From positions 81,415-145,414 of the forward strand of contig JAKALA010000004.1 of the NCBI GenBank assembly GCA_021813325.1: a stretch of 64,000 nt of DNA, written 5' to 3'. Position 1 is the stretch's first letter, and the number at the start of each line of letters is the position of its first letter. Positions 39,162-49,618 of the stretch are shown here, in pieces. The notes under the pieces were generated by a model, which was not told the DNA's origin, ran no database searches, and saw nothing but the letters and a program-made list of their open reading frames with translations. The translations under genes were made by a program, and so were the position numbers. The stretch is from a bacterium. GTDB lineage: Bacteria > Verrucomicrobiota > Verrucomicrobiia > Limisphaerales > UBA11358.

Positions 39162-42100
39162 ATGGTTGGCTGGTTTCTGACGCTGTTGACTGGAACCGTG
39201 GCTGCATCAGCAGCCGGAACCCATGGCGTTGAAGTCATTCCGTTAACCGTTCGCGGGGCGGCCGCACCGGGGTTTACCCAGGTGCCGTTGGCGCCGGCGG
39301 GCATCAAGTTTGTGAATACGATGACCAGTTTTCGCTCGATTCACACGCTCATTGCCACCGGCCTGGCGGCGGGTGATGTGGATGGCGACGGCCTGTGTGA
39401 TTTGTATTTCTGCGCCAACGACGGCACCAATGTTTTGTATCGTAATCTGGGCAACTGGCGTTTCGAAGATATTACCGCCAGTGCCGGCGTGGCCTGCCTG
39501 GGCCAGCACTCGGTCGGCGCCACCTTTGCCGATGTGAATGGCGATGGCAGCCTGGATTTGATCGTGACCTCGCGCGGCGGCGGCAACCGGCTCTTCATCA
39601 ACGATGGCAAAGGCCATTTTACCGAGGATTTAACTTTCCCGCTGCGAAACTCAAAGTTTGCGAGCACTTCGATTGCCGTGGCGGATATCAACGGCGACGG
39701 CGCCTTGGACATCTACATCTGCGATTACAATAGCCATTCCTACATTGATGAACACATGGGCACCGATCCGGAATTGAGCCGGGAATTGCAGAACGTTCGC
39801 GAAGGCAAACCGCTCTCACCGCAGTTTACGAATCAATTCTATCTTGATGGCGGCAATCTCAATGAAAAGGGCGATCCGGATGTTTTGCTGCTGAATGATG
39901 GTCATGGCCATTTTCAAGTGGCGGACGGTTCGTATTTCCTCATGCCGCCGGGTTCACCGCCGCCGGGTCCGTTGGATGGTTCCGGTCTGGCGGCGCAGTT
40001 TCGCGATCTCAACGGAGACGGCTTTCCCGACCTTTATGTTTGCAACGACTTCCTTACCCCGGACCGCTTCTGGTTCAACGATGGGAAAGGCCATTTCACA
40101 CTGGCGTCGCCGCAGGTCTTTCAGCACATGAGTTCCAGCTCCATGCAGGTGGATGCGGCGGACATCAATCTGGACGGGAACGTGGATTTTTTTGTCGGCG
40201 ACATGCTCAGCCGGGATTATCCGCGCCGGCAACGGCAGCATGACCTTTTGAAACTCAGCAACACGCCGATCGACAACTACGCCGTTCAGCCGCAATACAT
40301 GCAGAACACGCTGTTTCTCAATCGCGGCGATGGAACCTTTGCCGAAATCGCGCCGTATGCCGGGCTGACCGCCAGCGAATGGACGTGGAGCGCCATGTTC
40401 ATGGACGCCGATCTGGACGGCTATCCCGACCTGATGGTTTCCTGCGGCAATCTCCAGGATCTCACCGATGCCGATGGCCAGATTGCGGGCATGTCGCGGA
40501 TGCAAAGCATGGGCGATTTGCAGCAATTCCGCAGTCAGCTCCCCAAGCTCAATGAGCGCTGTCAGTTGTTCCGCAACCTCGGCAATTTACGGTTCCGAGA
40601 AGTCGGCGAGCAATACGGCTTTCACGTGGAAAGCACGCATGGCGGCATGGCGCTGGCCGATCTGGATAATGATGGCGATCTGGACATCGTCATCAACGTG
40701 GCCGATGGCGCCCCGGAAATTTATCGCAACGACTGCGCGGCCCCGCGCATTGCCGTGCGGCTGCGGGGGCGCGCGCCCAACACGTCTGCCATTGGCGCCA
40801 AGGTGAAACTCATCGGTCGGAAAACCCAGGAACAGGAGGTCATCGGAGGCGGGCATTATGCCGCCGGGAACGATTACACCTTAAGCTTTGCGGCCCGCGC
40901 CGACTGGGCGCCTTACACACTGCAGATCGACTGGCGCGATGGTCAGCGGACTGAACTGGCAAATGTCCAGGCCAATCAACTTTATGTGATTACGGAAACC
41001 AACACCGCGCCGGCGCCGGCGTTGGTCAAGCCGCGATGGGATCCGCTCTTTGAAGATGCCAGTGCTGTTCTCAACTACACCAACCACGAAAGTTCCGCCG
41101 ATGATTTTGAAGCCCAGCCGTTGTTACCCAAGCGTCTGAGCCGCCTGGGACCGGGTGTAACCTGGTTTGATCTGGATGGAGACGGGTTGGATGATCTGAC
41201 GATCGCCGCGGCCCACGGCGGTGAAGTTGGTTTCTTCAAAAATCTGGGCAACGGACGTTTTGCTCCGTTGAATCCGCCGGACAAACAGATTCATCCCGTG
41301 CATGACCAGACCGCCATCATCGAATACGGCTCGCCGCAAAACGGTGCTATTTTGTTTGCCGGGGTTTCCTGCTGGGACGATCCCAACGCGCATACGATTG
41401 TGCAAATGTTAAGGCGAACGCCCGCTGGTGACTGGCAGATTGGCGGACACATTGAGCGCCCCGGCCTGATTGCCGGACCGCTGGCCATGGCCGATGTGGA
41501 CCGGAATGGCTATTTGGATTTGTTCGTTGGCGGACGCATGAAATACGCCAGTTACCCTGAGCCTGCGGACTCGATGCTGCTGATCCAAGATGCGCAGAAT
41601 CGGTTTGTAAACCTGGATGTGAATGCCTGTCATTTAAATGGACTTGGCCTGGTGACTTCCGCCGTCTTCGCGGATGTAAATAATGACGGGTTGCCGGATT
41701 TGATCGCGGCCTGCGAATGGGGGCCGATTCAACTTCTCCTCAACACCGGCCAGGGTTTTACCAATGCCACAGCCGCTTGGGGACTGGATAAATTAACCGG
41801 CTGGTGGAATGGCGTGGCCGTCGGCGATTTCGATGGCGATGGACGAATCGATTTTGTGGCCTCCAACTGGGGTGAAAACAGCAACTACGAGGAATATTGG
41901 GGGCCAGGCCGTCCGCTCCGCATTTATTACGGCGACTTTAATGAAATGGGGCGTGTGGAGATTGTGGAAACGCACAAGGATCCGTTGACGCAAAAATGGG
42001 TGCCGGACCGGGATATGACTGCCAGCGCGGGCGCGGTGCCCTATATTCGCGGACGGATGCCGACCTACCGCGCGTTTTCCGAGGCGGACATCTGGCAGAT

Positions 42101-42803
42101 TTACGGCGACAAGCTGACCAATGCCCCTTACGTGGAAGCCCGCGAACTGCGCCACCTGCTGTTTCTCAACCGTGGCGATCATTTCGAAGCCGTGCCGCTG
42201 CCCGTTGAAGCGCAGTTGGCTCCCGCCTTCGGCGTCACCGTGGCGGATTTCGATGGCGATGGCAACGATGACGTGTTTCTCGCGCAAAACTATTTTGCCT
42301 ACGAGCCGGAAATGATGCGCAGCGATGCCGGCCGCGGATTGTTGTTGCTGGGCGATGGCAAAGGCGGTTTGCATCCGCTGAGTGCCGCGCAATCCGGGAT
42401 TGCCATTTATGGGGAACAGCGCGGTTCCGCCTGCGCCGATTACGATGGCGACGGGCGGGTGGATCTGGTGGTGGCGCAATCAAACGACAAAACCGTTCTG
42501 CTGCACAATCGGCGGGCACGTCCTGGGTTGCGGGTGAAGTTAATGGGTGAAATGGGAAATCCCCAGTGCATCGGTGCGGTGATCCGCGCGGTCACCAGTG
42601 CCGGTCTGGGGCGGGCGCAAGTCATTACGGCAGGCTCGGGTTACTGGTCGCAAAATTCCGCCACCATGGTCGTCACCAGCCGTTTGCCGATCACGGCCCT
42701 GAATATTCACTGGCCCAATGGTGCGATGGAAACTGTTCCGGTGGAGGCCAACGCGAAAAATGTGACGTTGCATCAGCCGGCCAAAGCTGCCCCGGCCAAT
42801 TGA
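39162..42803 (+). CDS. Large secreted FG-GAP/VCBS repeat protein with ASPIC/UnbV-like ends (CRTAC1 family)
   Basis: A roughly 1213-residue secreted beta-propeller protein. Many Ca2+-binding-type repeats of the form D-x-D-G-D-x-x-D are visible (GDVDGDGLCDLYF, ADVNGDGSLDLIV, DLNGDGFPDLYV, ADFDGDGNDDVFL). An ASPIC/UnbV-like part lies mid-protein and another at the C-terminus (IHWPNGAMETVPV). The frame is open from 39018; ATG 39162 puts a hydrophobic signal sequence (MVGWFLTLLTGTVAASAA) at the N-terminus, but an upstream start giving a basic n-region cannot be excluded. It is convergent with the next gene, only 9 bp apart. Biochemical role of the family in bacteria is unknown. Confidence 0.82.
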   Translation: MVGWFLTLLTGTVAASAAGTHGVEVIPLTVRGAAAPGFTQVPLAPAGIKFVNTMTSFRSIHTLIATGLAAGDVDGDGLCDLYFCANDGTNVLYRNLGNWRFEDITASAGVACLGQHSVGATFADVNGDGSLDLIVTSRGGGNRLFINDGKGHFTEDLTFPLRNSKFASTSIAVADINGDGALDIYICDYNSHSYIDEHMGTDPELSRELQNVREGKPLSPQFTNQFYLDGGNLNEKGDPDVLLLNDGHGHFQVADGSYFLMPPGSPPPGPLDGSGLAAQFRDLNGDGFPDLYVCNDFLTPDRFWFNDGKGHFTLASPQVFQHMSSSSMQVDAADINLDGNVDFFVGDMLSRDYPRRQRQHDLLKLSNTPIDNYAVQPQYMQNTLFLNRGDGTFAEIAPYAGLTASEWTWSAMFMDADLDGYPDLMVSCGNLQDLTDADGQIAGMSRMQSMGDLQQFRSQLPKLNERCQLFRNLGNLRFREVGEQYGFHVESTHGGMALADLDNDGDLDIVINVADGAPEIYRNDCAAPRIAVRLRGRAPNTSAIGAKVKLIGRKTQEQEVIGGGHYAAGNDYTLSFAARADWAPYTLQIDWRDGQRTELANVQANQLYVITETNTAPAPALVKPRWDPLFEDASAVLNYTNHESSADDFEAQPLLPKRLSRLGPGVTWFDLDGDGLDDLTIAAAHGGEVGFFKNLGNGRFAPLNPPDKQIHPVHDQTAIIEYGSPQNGAILFAGVSCWDDPNAHTIVQMLRRTPAGDWQIGGHIERPGLIAGPLAMADVDRNGYLDLFVGGRMKYASYPEPADSMLLIQDAQNRFVNLDVNACHLNGLGLVTSAVFADVNNDGLPDLIAACEWGPIQLLLNTGQGFTNATAAWGLDKLTGWWNGVAVGDFDGDGRIDFVASNWGENSNYEEYWGPGRPLRIYYGDFNEMGRVEIVETHKDPLTQKWVPDRDMTASAGAVPYIRGRMPTYRAFSEADIWQIYGDKLTNAPYVEARELRHLLFLNRGDHFEAVPLPVEAQLAPAFGVTVADFDGDGNDDVFLAQNYFAYEPEMMRSDAGRGLLLLGDGKGGLHPLSAAQSGIAIYGEQRGSACADYDGDGRVDLVVAQSNDKTVLLHNRRARPGLRVKLMGEMGNPQCIGAVIRAVTSAGLGRAQVITAGSGYWSQNSATMVVTSRLPITALNIHWPNGAMETVPVEANAKNVTLHQPAKAAPAN

Positions 42804-42812
42804 TTTGCCGGT

Positions 42813-45800
42813 TTATTTTGCCCGGCTCATGTCCAGCGTCAAAGGGCCAACCCAGCGGGTGTTGTATTTCTGAATCCAATCACTGGGCAGTTGCGGCGGG
42901 CGTTCCAGATGATCGTAGGCTTGATCGTCCATGCCATGAAACGGCAGGGGACCCACGCGCCAGCCTTGACCGACATGGAAGTCGGCGTCCTTGTCCCAGC
43001 CGACTGCATGCAGGAAGAAATCGCGCACAAAACCGGCCGGTTTCGGCGGCAATTTGTCGGCGGCAAAGGACAATGCCAGCTCATCGCCGCCGTTCAGTAA
43101 AACCAGCTCATCGTCAGCCTTTCGCACGAGTTCATCCACTGCGCCATACCGCGTGCACCAGCCGGAGGGCGTTCGACTCCACGGAGGATTTGCCTGAATT
43201 TTTTCGTAATCCGGCGTTAACGGCTGGCTGTCGGGCAATGGCAAAAATTCGCTGAAGCCGCGCCAGTGCAAATCCGTGTGCGCCGGCCGCAAAGTGTATT
43301 GGCGGTTTTGATCGCTGGAAACCCGTTCGCACAGTGCCGCCGAGTCCCAGTATATTTCAAAGGCGGTTGAAAGTCGCAGCCGACTTGCGCCTTCAGGCAA
43401 TTTGCCGGTGAGATCCACCAGAATTGTTTTGGTTTTTCCACACGGCGCTCCCACATCCACGGCCAGTTTTTTCCAGGAACCGTCCGGCAATTCGGCTTCC
43501 AAAGTCGGGAACGGGAAAGGCAGATTGTCATCCAGCGAGGCGGCGATGTTGGCCATGCCGCCGCCAAACCGCAACCAGCCGTTCAACACCAGAACCAGCG
43601 GTTGATGGATTGGCAGCGCGCCAAAATCCATCGTCACGGAGAACGGCTCGGCCAGCCCGCGCAATTGCGGTTCGCGTATCTTGACGGGCGAAACCATCTG
43701 CCGGTCGGTTTTGGCCAGCGCGGCGGTCACGTCCAGTCCGTCGTTGCGCGTGGCCTTTTGGAGCGTGGCAACGGTTCGCAGCGTCCAAAGTTCATGCGGT
43801 GGGAATGGTCCACCCGGATGCAACTTGCTCGTGGGATGGACGAGAGTTCCGGCCGGATGATCGACGATGACGAGCGAGGCTTCATCGAGATACAGCACTT
43901 CACGCAATTCTTCGGTGATCCGGAGTTCAAAGGATTGATTTGTGGCCGGGAAGTTTTGTTCATTCCCCAGTTCGAGATATTCCTCGGGATCGGCCTCAAT
44001 GTAATGGGTTTTGCTCACAGGCAAACCAAGCGGCGAGGCGCCCAGAATGTCGGTGACGAAACGGAACTCCTTTCCATCCCAGGCGTAAAGATAAGGACAC
44101 GAACCGGTGGGCAATTTCAATTCGTCAATCGGCAGCGCATTGGTCGGCACGGCGACATCCACCAGCGAGCTGGCCAGGTCAAACCAGCGCACTTTCATGG
44201 CGTCCAGCTTGTCGTGTTGGCCGGTGCCGATTTCAAAGGGCAACTGGTCCAGCGTGCGGATGGTGTGCCAGTTGCCGGCGGTCAATTCGACGCGCACGCC
44301 GAGACAACTGGCATTGGAGCGATTGCCGGTGAGATGCAGCTTCAATTGATGATTGGCATTGGCGCCGTCGTTCCGAAGAAAACGCAAACCCGTGGGCGTG
44401 CTCAACATCAGATCGGTATCGCCGTCGTTGTCAAAATCTGCGGCGACCAGGCTGTCCACCGGGCCGGTTTGATCGAGCCCCAGCGCTGCGGTCACATCGT
44501 CAAAGCCGGCCTTGCCCAGATTGCGCCAGACGCGCAGGCCATCGCCGTAGGCCACCAGATCCAGCCAGCCGTCGTTGTCATAATCCATCAGCAAGATGCC
44601 CCTGGCTTTGAAGCCATTCAGCGGGAGGGTGCGTTTCTCATTGAGACCGCCGAAGACGATGCTGATTTCGCGATCATTGGCCACGACCAGATCCGCGCGC
44701 AAATCATTATTCAAATCACCCAGCGCAATCATGCCGCCCGCGGGCCAGTCGGCTCGCGCATTGGTCGCGTAAAATTTGCCGGCGCGTTGTTTCGGAAAAA
44801 AACTTGGCGGCAAGTTGTCGTGCGCCACCAGAACGCCAGGCACGTCCGCGTTGTTCCAATCTTCCACAGCCAGATGTTTGGATGCCGGCAGCGTCGCCGG
44901 CAGGCCGGAATTGGTATTCACTTTGAAGAAAAAGCTGCCGAGATTTTGAAACACGCGCAGTCCGCCGCCATCCGGTAAGACGGTCAGCAAATCCAATTTG
45001 CCGGTAAAATCCAGATCGGCCAACACGCCGTCGCGGGCTTTTAAACCCTTCAGCCCGGCAAACGAAGTCACCTCCCGGCACCGGCCGTTGGTGGCAAATT
45101 TAAAGGCGTGCGAGGCCTGTTCGCCCAGCATCACGACGTCTTCAAACCGGTCATTGTCCAGATCGCCCACCAGACAACGCCGATAGTTCGCCCCGGATTT
45201 TCCGGGAAGTGTTTCGCCCATGGGCGTGAAGCGACCGTTTTCATTGTTCAACAGGCGAAAACCGTTCTCGCCTTGCATCGCAAAAAGACTGTTGCGTCCA
45301 TCGTGGTTGTAATCCAGCACTGCCATTGGACCGTGGAATTGTGCCGCCTGCGGAATGCGGTTGGCGGTGGCATCCACGAAATGGACGGGAAGGCCGTGTT
45401 GATCCGGCTGATCCAACTTGAAGGCGATGCGCGGCTGCGTGTATTGGCAGCGTTCAAACGTGGCTTGATTGCTGAGGCCACCGGAATTTTTGGCCAGCAA
45501 TTGCTGATGGAGCTGCATTTCGCGCGCGGCATCTTCCGGCCGGCCGGCCCGTTGATAGAGCTGGCTGAGCTGGTAATGCACGGAAGCGTGGTTTGGCTCG
45601 AATTTTTCGACATTTTCAAATTCCGCGATGGCATCAGCCAGATGCCCCAACCGGGCCTGCGCGAGGCCCAGTTGAAAACGCAGCGCGGTGACGGCGGGAT
45701 CAATTTGTTTGGATTGCTGGAAAGCCTGGACGGCGGGTTCCGGCTGGTTCAAATGCAGGTAGGCGCAGCCCATGAGGTAATAAGCGGCGGCGCTGTTGTG

Positions 45801-46085
45801 ATCCAGATTCAGCGCGCGCCGGCATTGTGCGATCACATTCGTGGCGTCGTTGTTCAGCAAATAGGCGTTGGCCAAGTTAAGGCGGACATCCAGATTTTCG
45901 GGCGCCAGTTTCAAAGCCTTGGAATAAATGGCCACCGCATTGGTGGCGTCGCCTTTTTCCAAATAACCGCTGCCGCGGGTCATCAACCGCACATAGTCAT
46001 CTTCGTTGTTTTGCGGTCGAAGAAAAAGGAAGGCCAGCACCACCAAGGCTGCTCCGGCGAGGATCCAAATCCAGCGTTTTGACAT
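42813..46085 (-). CDS. TPR and FG-GAP repeat protein, membrane-anchored, CRTAC1-related
   Basis: A roughly 1090-residue protein. An N-terminal membrane helix (IWILAGAALVVLAFLFL, about 5-21) acts as signal anchor. TPR repeats cover about 35-200 (AIYSKALKLAPENLDVRLNL; CAYLHLNQPEPAVQAFQQS). An FG-GAP propeller (DLDNDRFEDVV, DYDNDGWLDLV, DFDNDGDTDLM) and an ASPIC/UnbV-like segment follow, and the last 400 residues are beta-rich and unassigned. The frame extends to 46133, but MSKRWIW at 46085 is the natural start. It is divergent from the CRTAC1 gene at 46452 across a 366-bp spacer. Confidence 0.85.
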   Translation of the reverse strand: MSKRWIWILAGAALVVLAFLFLRPQNNEDDYVRLMTRGSGYLEKGDATNAVAIYSKALKLAPENLDVRLNLANAYLLNNDATNVIAQCRRALNLDHNSAAAYYLMGCAYLHLNQPEPAVQAFQQSKQIDPAVTALRFQLGLAQARLGHLADAIAEFENVEKFEPNHASVHYQLSQLYQRAGRPEDAAREMQLHQQLLAKNSGGLSNQATFERCQYTQPRIAFKLDQPDQHGLPVHFVDATANRIPQAAQFHGPMAVLDYNHDGRNSLFAMQGENGFRLLNNENGRFTPMGETLPGKSGANYRRCLVGDLDNDRFEDVVMLGEQASHAFKFATNGRCREVTSFAGLKGLKARDGVLADLDFTGKLDLLTVLPDGGGLRVFQNLGSFFFKVNTNSGLPATLPASKHLAVEDWNNADVPGVLVAHDNLPPSFFPKQRAGKFYATNARADWPAGGMIALGDLNNDLRADLVVANDREISIVFGGLNEKRTLPLNGFKARGILLMDYDNDGWLDLVAYGDGLRVWRNLGKAGFDDVTAALGLDQTGPVDSLVAADFDNDGDTDLMLSTPTGLRFLRNDGANANHQLKLHLTGNRSNASCLGVRVELTAGNWHTIRTLDQLPFEIGTGQHDKLDAMKVRWFDLASSLVDVAVPTNALPIDELKLPTGSCPYLYAWDGKEFRFVTDILGASPLGLPVSKTHYIEADPEEYLELGNEQNFPATNQSFELRITEELREVLYLDEASLVIVDHPAGTLVHPTSKLHPGGPFPPHELWTLRTVATLQKATRNDGLDVTAALAKTDRQMVSPVKIREPQLRGLAEPFSVTMDFGALPIHQPLVLVLNGWLRFGGGMANIAASLDDNLPFPFPTLEAELPDGSWKKLAVDVGAPCGKTKTILVDLTGKLPEGASRLRLSTAFEIYWDSAALCERVSSDQNRQYTLRPAHTDLHWRGFSEFLPLPDSQPLTPDYEKIQANPPWSRTPSGWCTRYGAVDELVRKADDELVLLNGGDELALSFAADKLPPKPAGFVRDFFLHAVGWDKDADFHVGQGWRVGPLPFHGMDDQAYDHLERPPQLPSDWIQKYNTRWVGPLTLDMSRAK

Positions 46086-46451
46086 AAAGTGAACAGTTTG
46101 CTCGCTCGCGCAGTCCGGGTTGAAGGAGTGCAACGGACGAGACGCGCTTACTTAATCGCGAAACCGCTTCCAGGGAAAGCGCAAATTGCGGGCTGGCCAT
46201 TCTGAGTCTTCGGCTGGCCATTTTTAGTTTTCCGTCGGTCCCGGTGATGTTTTAGGCTGACTGCCACTCGTCCCCAAAATGCCGCCGTCCATCCCTGTGG
46301 GGTTTGCTGGCCGGGTGGGTTTCTTAATTTGTGAGCATCCAGCCAGTGCAATCCTAATGACAATATATGGTGATTGCGGTTTGAATGGTGAAACAGAAGG
46401 CGCCATTCGCGGCGGCTGGGGCCGGCCGTCAAGTGTCCGAGCTTAAGCTTT
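46086..46451. other. 366-bp divergent intergenic region
   Basis: No credible gene is seen. It must hold promoters for both flanking genes and contains the box CCCCAAAATGCCGCCGT (46272-46288), which is nearly repeated at 60629-60646. The stretch 46346-46370 (CAATCCTAATGACAATATAT) is AT-rich and could hold a -10 element for the rightward operon. Confidence 0.5.
46272..46288 (+). promoter_or_regulatory. Shared upstream box AAAATGCCGCCGT, site 2
   Basis: CCCCAAAATGCCGCCGT, 164 bp before the CRTAC1 gene at 46452. The same box with one inserted T lies 119 bp before the multiheme cytochrome gene at 60765. In both, a TGCA followed by an AT-rich stretch occurs 66-67 bp downstream of the box. Confidence 0.4.
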
Positions 46452-48185
46452 ATGCGCAACCCTAAACGGAAATCAGGTCGAACGTTGATATTCATCTTGG
46501 GCTTGTTGGCCGTGGCCGCTGGCGCCGTTGCCCTGTGGCGATATTTTGGCCAATCTCACCCATTGACGGTTGAACCGACGCGTTCGGTTTTGGCCGTCAC
46601 CCCGCCAGTGATCGCGGGGCCGGATGATCTATTTGAAGACGTGACCGCCAGGGCGGGGATCCAATTTGTGAATCAATTTTGCGACACGAAGATCGCCAAT
46701 ATTTTGGAATCCAACGGGGCTGGCGGGTGCTGGCTGGATTATGACGGCGATGGTTTGATGGATTTGTTTCTCGTGAATTCCGGTCCGCTGGATGGCGTGA
46801 CGCATCATGCGCCGGGCACGGCGCGGCAGCCCAACCGGCTCTATCGCAATCGCGGCGACGGCACGTTTGAAGATGTCACCGACAAAGCCGGATTGCGCGG
46901 CGAAGGCTATTGCACGGCGGCGATTTCAGCCGATTACGACAACGACGGCCATCCCGACCTGTATGTCGTGGGCGTGGGCCGCTCCTATCTTTATCATAAT
47001 CGCGGCGATGGCACATTTGAAGAGGTCGCTGACAAAGCGGGGGTGGCGAATCTTGGCGGCACGGGCATTGGCGCGGTGTTTCTGGACGCCGACAACGATG
47101 GCAAACTGGATCTCTTTGTGGCAAATTACCTCACGTTTGATCCGAGCTACCAGCTTTATTACAATCCGGATGCCTACCCGGGGCCGCTTTCCTACAAGCC
47201 TCAATTTAACAAGCTCTATCGCAATCGCGGCGACGGCACGTTTGAGGATGTGAGCAAAAGTTCCGGGATTGAAATTGCCGGGCACCGGGCCATGTCCGTG
47301 GCGGTGTTTGACTGCAACAACGACGGCTTCCAGGATATTTATGTTTCCGATGACGGCACGCCCAATCTTCTGCTCGTCAACGATGGCCACGGCCATTTCA
47401 AAGACATGGCCGCCGAAGCCGGCATGGCGTTCAATGCCATGGGCGAAGCCGCCGGGTCCATGGCGGCGACCATCGGCGATTGCAATGGCGACGGGCGGGA
47501 AGATGTGCTCGTGACGCGGTTCGGCTACGGATCGCTCTACATGGGCGGGACCAATGGGCTGTATGACGACCGCATGATGGCTTCCGGCTTGGGCGCGTTG
47601 ACGGCGCAATTTGTGGGGTGGGGCGGATGCTTTCTGGATTTTGACAACCGCGGCAAACTCGACATTTTCATCGCCAATGGCGATGCCCATTATCTCGTCG
47701 GCTGGGAAAGCTTGCTGCTCGAAAATCGCGGCGACGGCACGTTCACGGATGCCGCCGCCAAGGGCGGGACATTTTTCACCACGAAAATTCGCGGGCGCGG
47801 CAGCGCGGTGGCTGACTATGACAACGATGGCCGCATGGATGTGGTGGTGACCACCATCGGCGACCGCCCGTTCCTCCTGCATAATCGCGACAAATCCGGC
47901 AACCACTGGCTAACCATTGATCTGGAGGGAACGCAGGCCAATCGCGATGGTTTTGGCGCCAAGGTCAAGGTGGTGGCCGGCGGCAAGACGCAGATGGCTG
48001 AAGCCCGTTGCGCGTTCGGGTTTCTGATGCAAAGCGACCGTCGCTTGCATTTTGGCCTTGGCCAGGCGGACAAGGTGGATCGCATCGAAATTCTCTGGCC
48101 GGATAAACAAGTGCAGGAACTGACGAATCTCAAGGCGGATCAAATTCTGAAAGTGCGCGAACCCGGCGAACGCAAACAGCCATGA
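46452..48185 (+). CDS. CRTAC1-like FG-GAP/ASPIC-UnbV protein, membrane-anchored
   Basis: A 577-residue protein. A basic N-terminus and one membrane helix (about 12-27) anchor it; then FEDVTARAGIQFVNQF, a typical CRTAC1 opening, and seven or so FG-GAP repeats (DYDGDGLMDLFLV, DYDNDGHPDLYVV, DADNDGKLDLFVA). The C-terminal ASPIC/UnbV domain reads FGAKVKVVAGGKTQ and IEILWPDKQVQEL. It is the first gene of a tightly packed run that continues with heme proteins (4-bp overlap with the next gene), so a role at the periplasmic side of a redox pathway is inferred from context only. Confidence 0.9.
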   Translation: MRNPKRKSGRTLIFILGLLAVAAGAVALWRYFGQSHPLTVEPTRSVLAVTPPVIAGPDDLFEDVTARAGIQFVNQFCDTKIANILESNGAGGCWLDYDGDGLMDLFLVNSGPLDGVTHHAPGTARQPNRLYRNRGDGTFEDVTDKAGLRGEGYCTAAISADYDNDGHPDLYVVGVGRSYLYHNRGDGTFEEVADKAGVANLGGTGIGAVFLDADNDGKLDLFVANYLTFDPSYQLYYNPDAYPGPLSYKPQFNKLYRNRGDGTFEDVSKSSGIEIAGHRAMSVAVFDCNNDGFQDIYVSDDGTPNLLLVNDGHGHFKDMAAEAGMAFNAMGEAAGSMAATIGDCNGDGREDVLVTRFGYGSLYMGGTNGLYDDRMMASGLGALTAQFVGWGGCFLDFDNRGKLDIFIANGDAHYLVGWESLLLENRGDGTFTDAAAKGGTFFTTKIRGRGSAVADYDNDGRMDVVVTTIGDRPFLLHNRDKSGNHWLTIDLEGTQANRDGFGAKVKVVAGGKTQMAEARCAFGFLMQSDRRLHFGLGQADKVDRIEILWPDKQVQELTNLKADQILKVREPGERKQP

Positions 48186-49618
48186 GCGTGTTCCGACAGC
48201 TTCTCGTTTTGATTGCCGGCGCAATGCTGCTGGCGAACATTGGCTGTCGCCAGGCTGCCAGACAAAATGGGCTGGTGCTGGTGCAAACACCGGTTGCCGC
48301 CACACAACCCGCGGCGGACATGCTGGATGCGCGTTATCCGAACGGAAGCCGTGTTTTGTTCATGGACCAGACGGCTGATCCAAAAACAGAAATGGTGCTT
48401 TCCCAAGGTTTGGTTGCGGCAGGTGATCCGGTCGTATCGTATGATGGTTGCGCCGTTTATTTTGTCGGCAAGGAAACTCCGGAGAGCGACTGGCAGATTT
48501 ATCGGGGCAATCTTTCCGGCGACTTGCCCAAACCCGTTACGTCTATGCCCGGTGGAGCAATGCATCCGGCTTTGCTGCCGACCGGCAGTTTGGTTTTCAT
48601 TTCACCGGTTCCGAAGATGCATCCGGGCCAGCCACAAAATCGTCTTCCGGCAATTTATCTTCGGGCGGCGAATGGATCGCCCAGCCAGCTTTCGTTTGGC
48701 GCGCGGGCCGTTTCTGATCTCACCATTTTGGCTGACGGGCGAATTCTGTTTGTGCAAGCGCCGTCCAATGAAGCCGGGAGCGCCAGTGCCGGTCCGGCTT
48801 TGTTTACCATCAACAGCGACGGCACGGAGATCACGGCCTTTGCCGGGGCGCTGACGGCCGGCTCGCGGATCGAGCATCCGCGTTTGCTCGCGGATGGAAG
48901 AGTCGCGTTTATTCACGCTGCGTCCAATGACTTGTCCACGCGCGGAGTGGCGGAATGTGTCAGCCTGTCGCGACCATTTCAAAGTTTGGCCCCGCTGTTT
49001 TCTGGTGAATTGGCTTTGGTGAGTTCGGTTGAGCCGGCGCTTGGCACAAACCTGCTGATTTGTGCCGCCAACACAGCGGATTCAAGCCATCGACTCGCTT
49101 TGTTTCAAGTTGAGCCGGCGGCGACGGTTTTAGCCAAACCGATTTTGACGGATCCCCAATGGAACATTTGCGAAGCCGTCGAAGCCGTGGCTCGCCCGCG
49201 TCCCATGGGACGACTTTCGACCATGGATCCCCAAAAGCAAACCGGCAAAATTCTTTGCCTGAATGCAAACTTTTCTGGCGACCAATCCATGGGCGGACAG
49301 TCGCTGGCAACCCACGTTCGTCTCACAGCCAGGACAGCTTCGGGAACAACTGTGGTGCTTGGCGAAGCGCCGGTGCAAGCGGATGGCTCATTTCTGGCCG
49401 AGGTGCCGACGGATGTGCCGCTCGGGTTCGAGACGTTGGATGCAAACAATCATGTTTTGCACCGGCAACCGCCCGTGATCTGGCTGCGGCCGGCGGAGAA
49501 CCGTTCCTGCATCGGCTGTCACGAGCCGCCAAATCGGGCGCCTCACAATGCGCGTCCGCTGGCCTTGAATTTTCCCATCACCAGCCTGAATTTGCCGGCT
49601 GGAACCACACCGCCATGA
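48182..49618 (+). CDS. Mono-heme lipoprotein with TolB/PD40-like beta-propeller
   Basis: A 478-residue protein with a lipobox-like signal (LLANIGC, Cys about 22). The bulk is a PD40/TolB-type propeller (DGCAVYFVGKETPESDWQIY, NSDGTEITAF). Near the C-terminus CIGCH (443-447) is a c-type heme site. This propeller-plus-CxxCH layout resembles the middle part of hydrazine-synthase-alpha-like proteins that are common in Planctomycetes and Verrucomicrobia, but no enzymatic claim can be made. It overlaps both neighbours by ATGA, so it is translationally coupled to the CRTAC1 protein and the triheme cytochrome. Confidence 0.82.
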   Translation: MSVFRQLLVLIAGAMLLANIGCRQAARQNGLVLVQTPVAATQPAADMLDARYPNGSRVLFMDQTADPKTEMVLSQGLVAAGDPVVSYDGCAVYFVGKETPESDWQIYRGNLSGDLPKPVTSMPGGAMHPALLPTGSLVFISPVPKMHPGQPQNRLPAIYLRAANGSPSQLSFGARAVSDLTILADGRILFVQAPSNEAGSASAGPALFTINSDGTEITAFAGALTAGSRIEHPRLLADGRVAFIHAASNDLSTRGVAECVSLSRPFQSLAPLFSGELALVSSVEPALGTNLLICAANTADSSHRLALFQVEPAATVLAKPILTDPQWNICEAVEAVARPRPMGRLSTMDPQKQTGKILCLNANFSGDQSMGGQSLATHVRLTARTASGTTVVLGEAPVQADGSFLAEVPTDVPLGFETLDANNHVLHRQPPVIWLRPAENRSCIGCHEPPNRAPHNARPLALNFPITSLNLPAGTTPP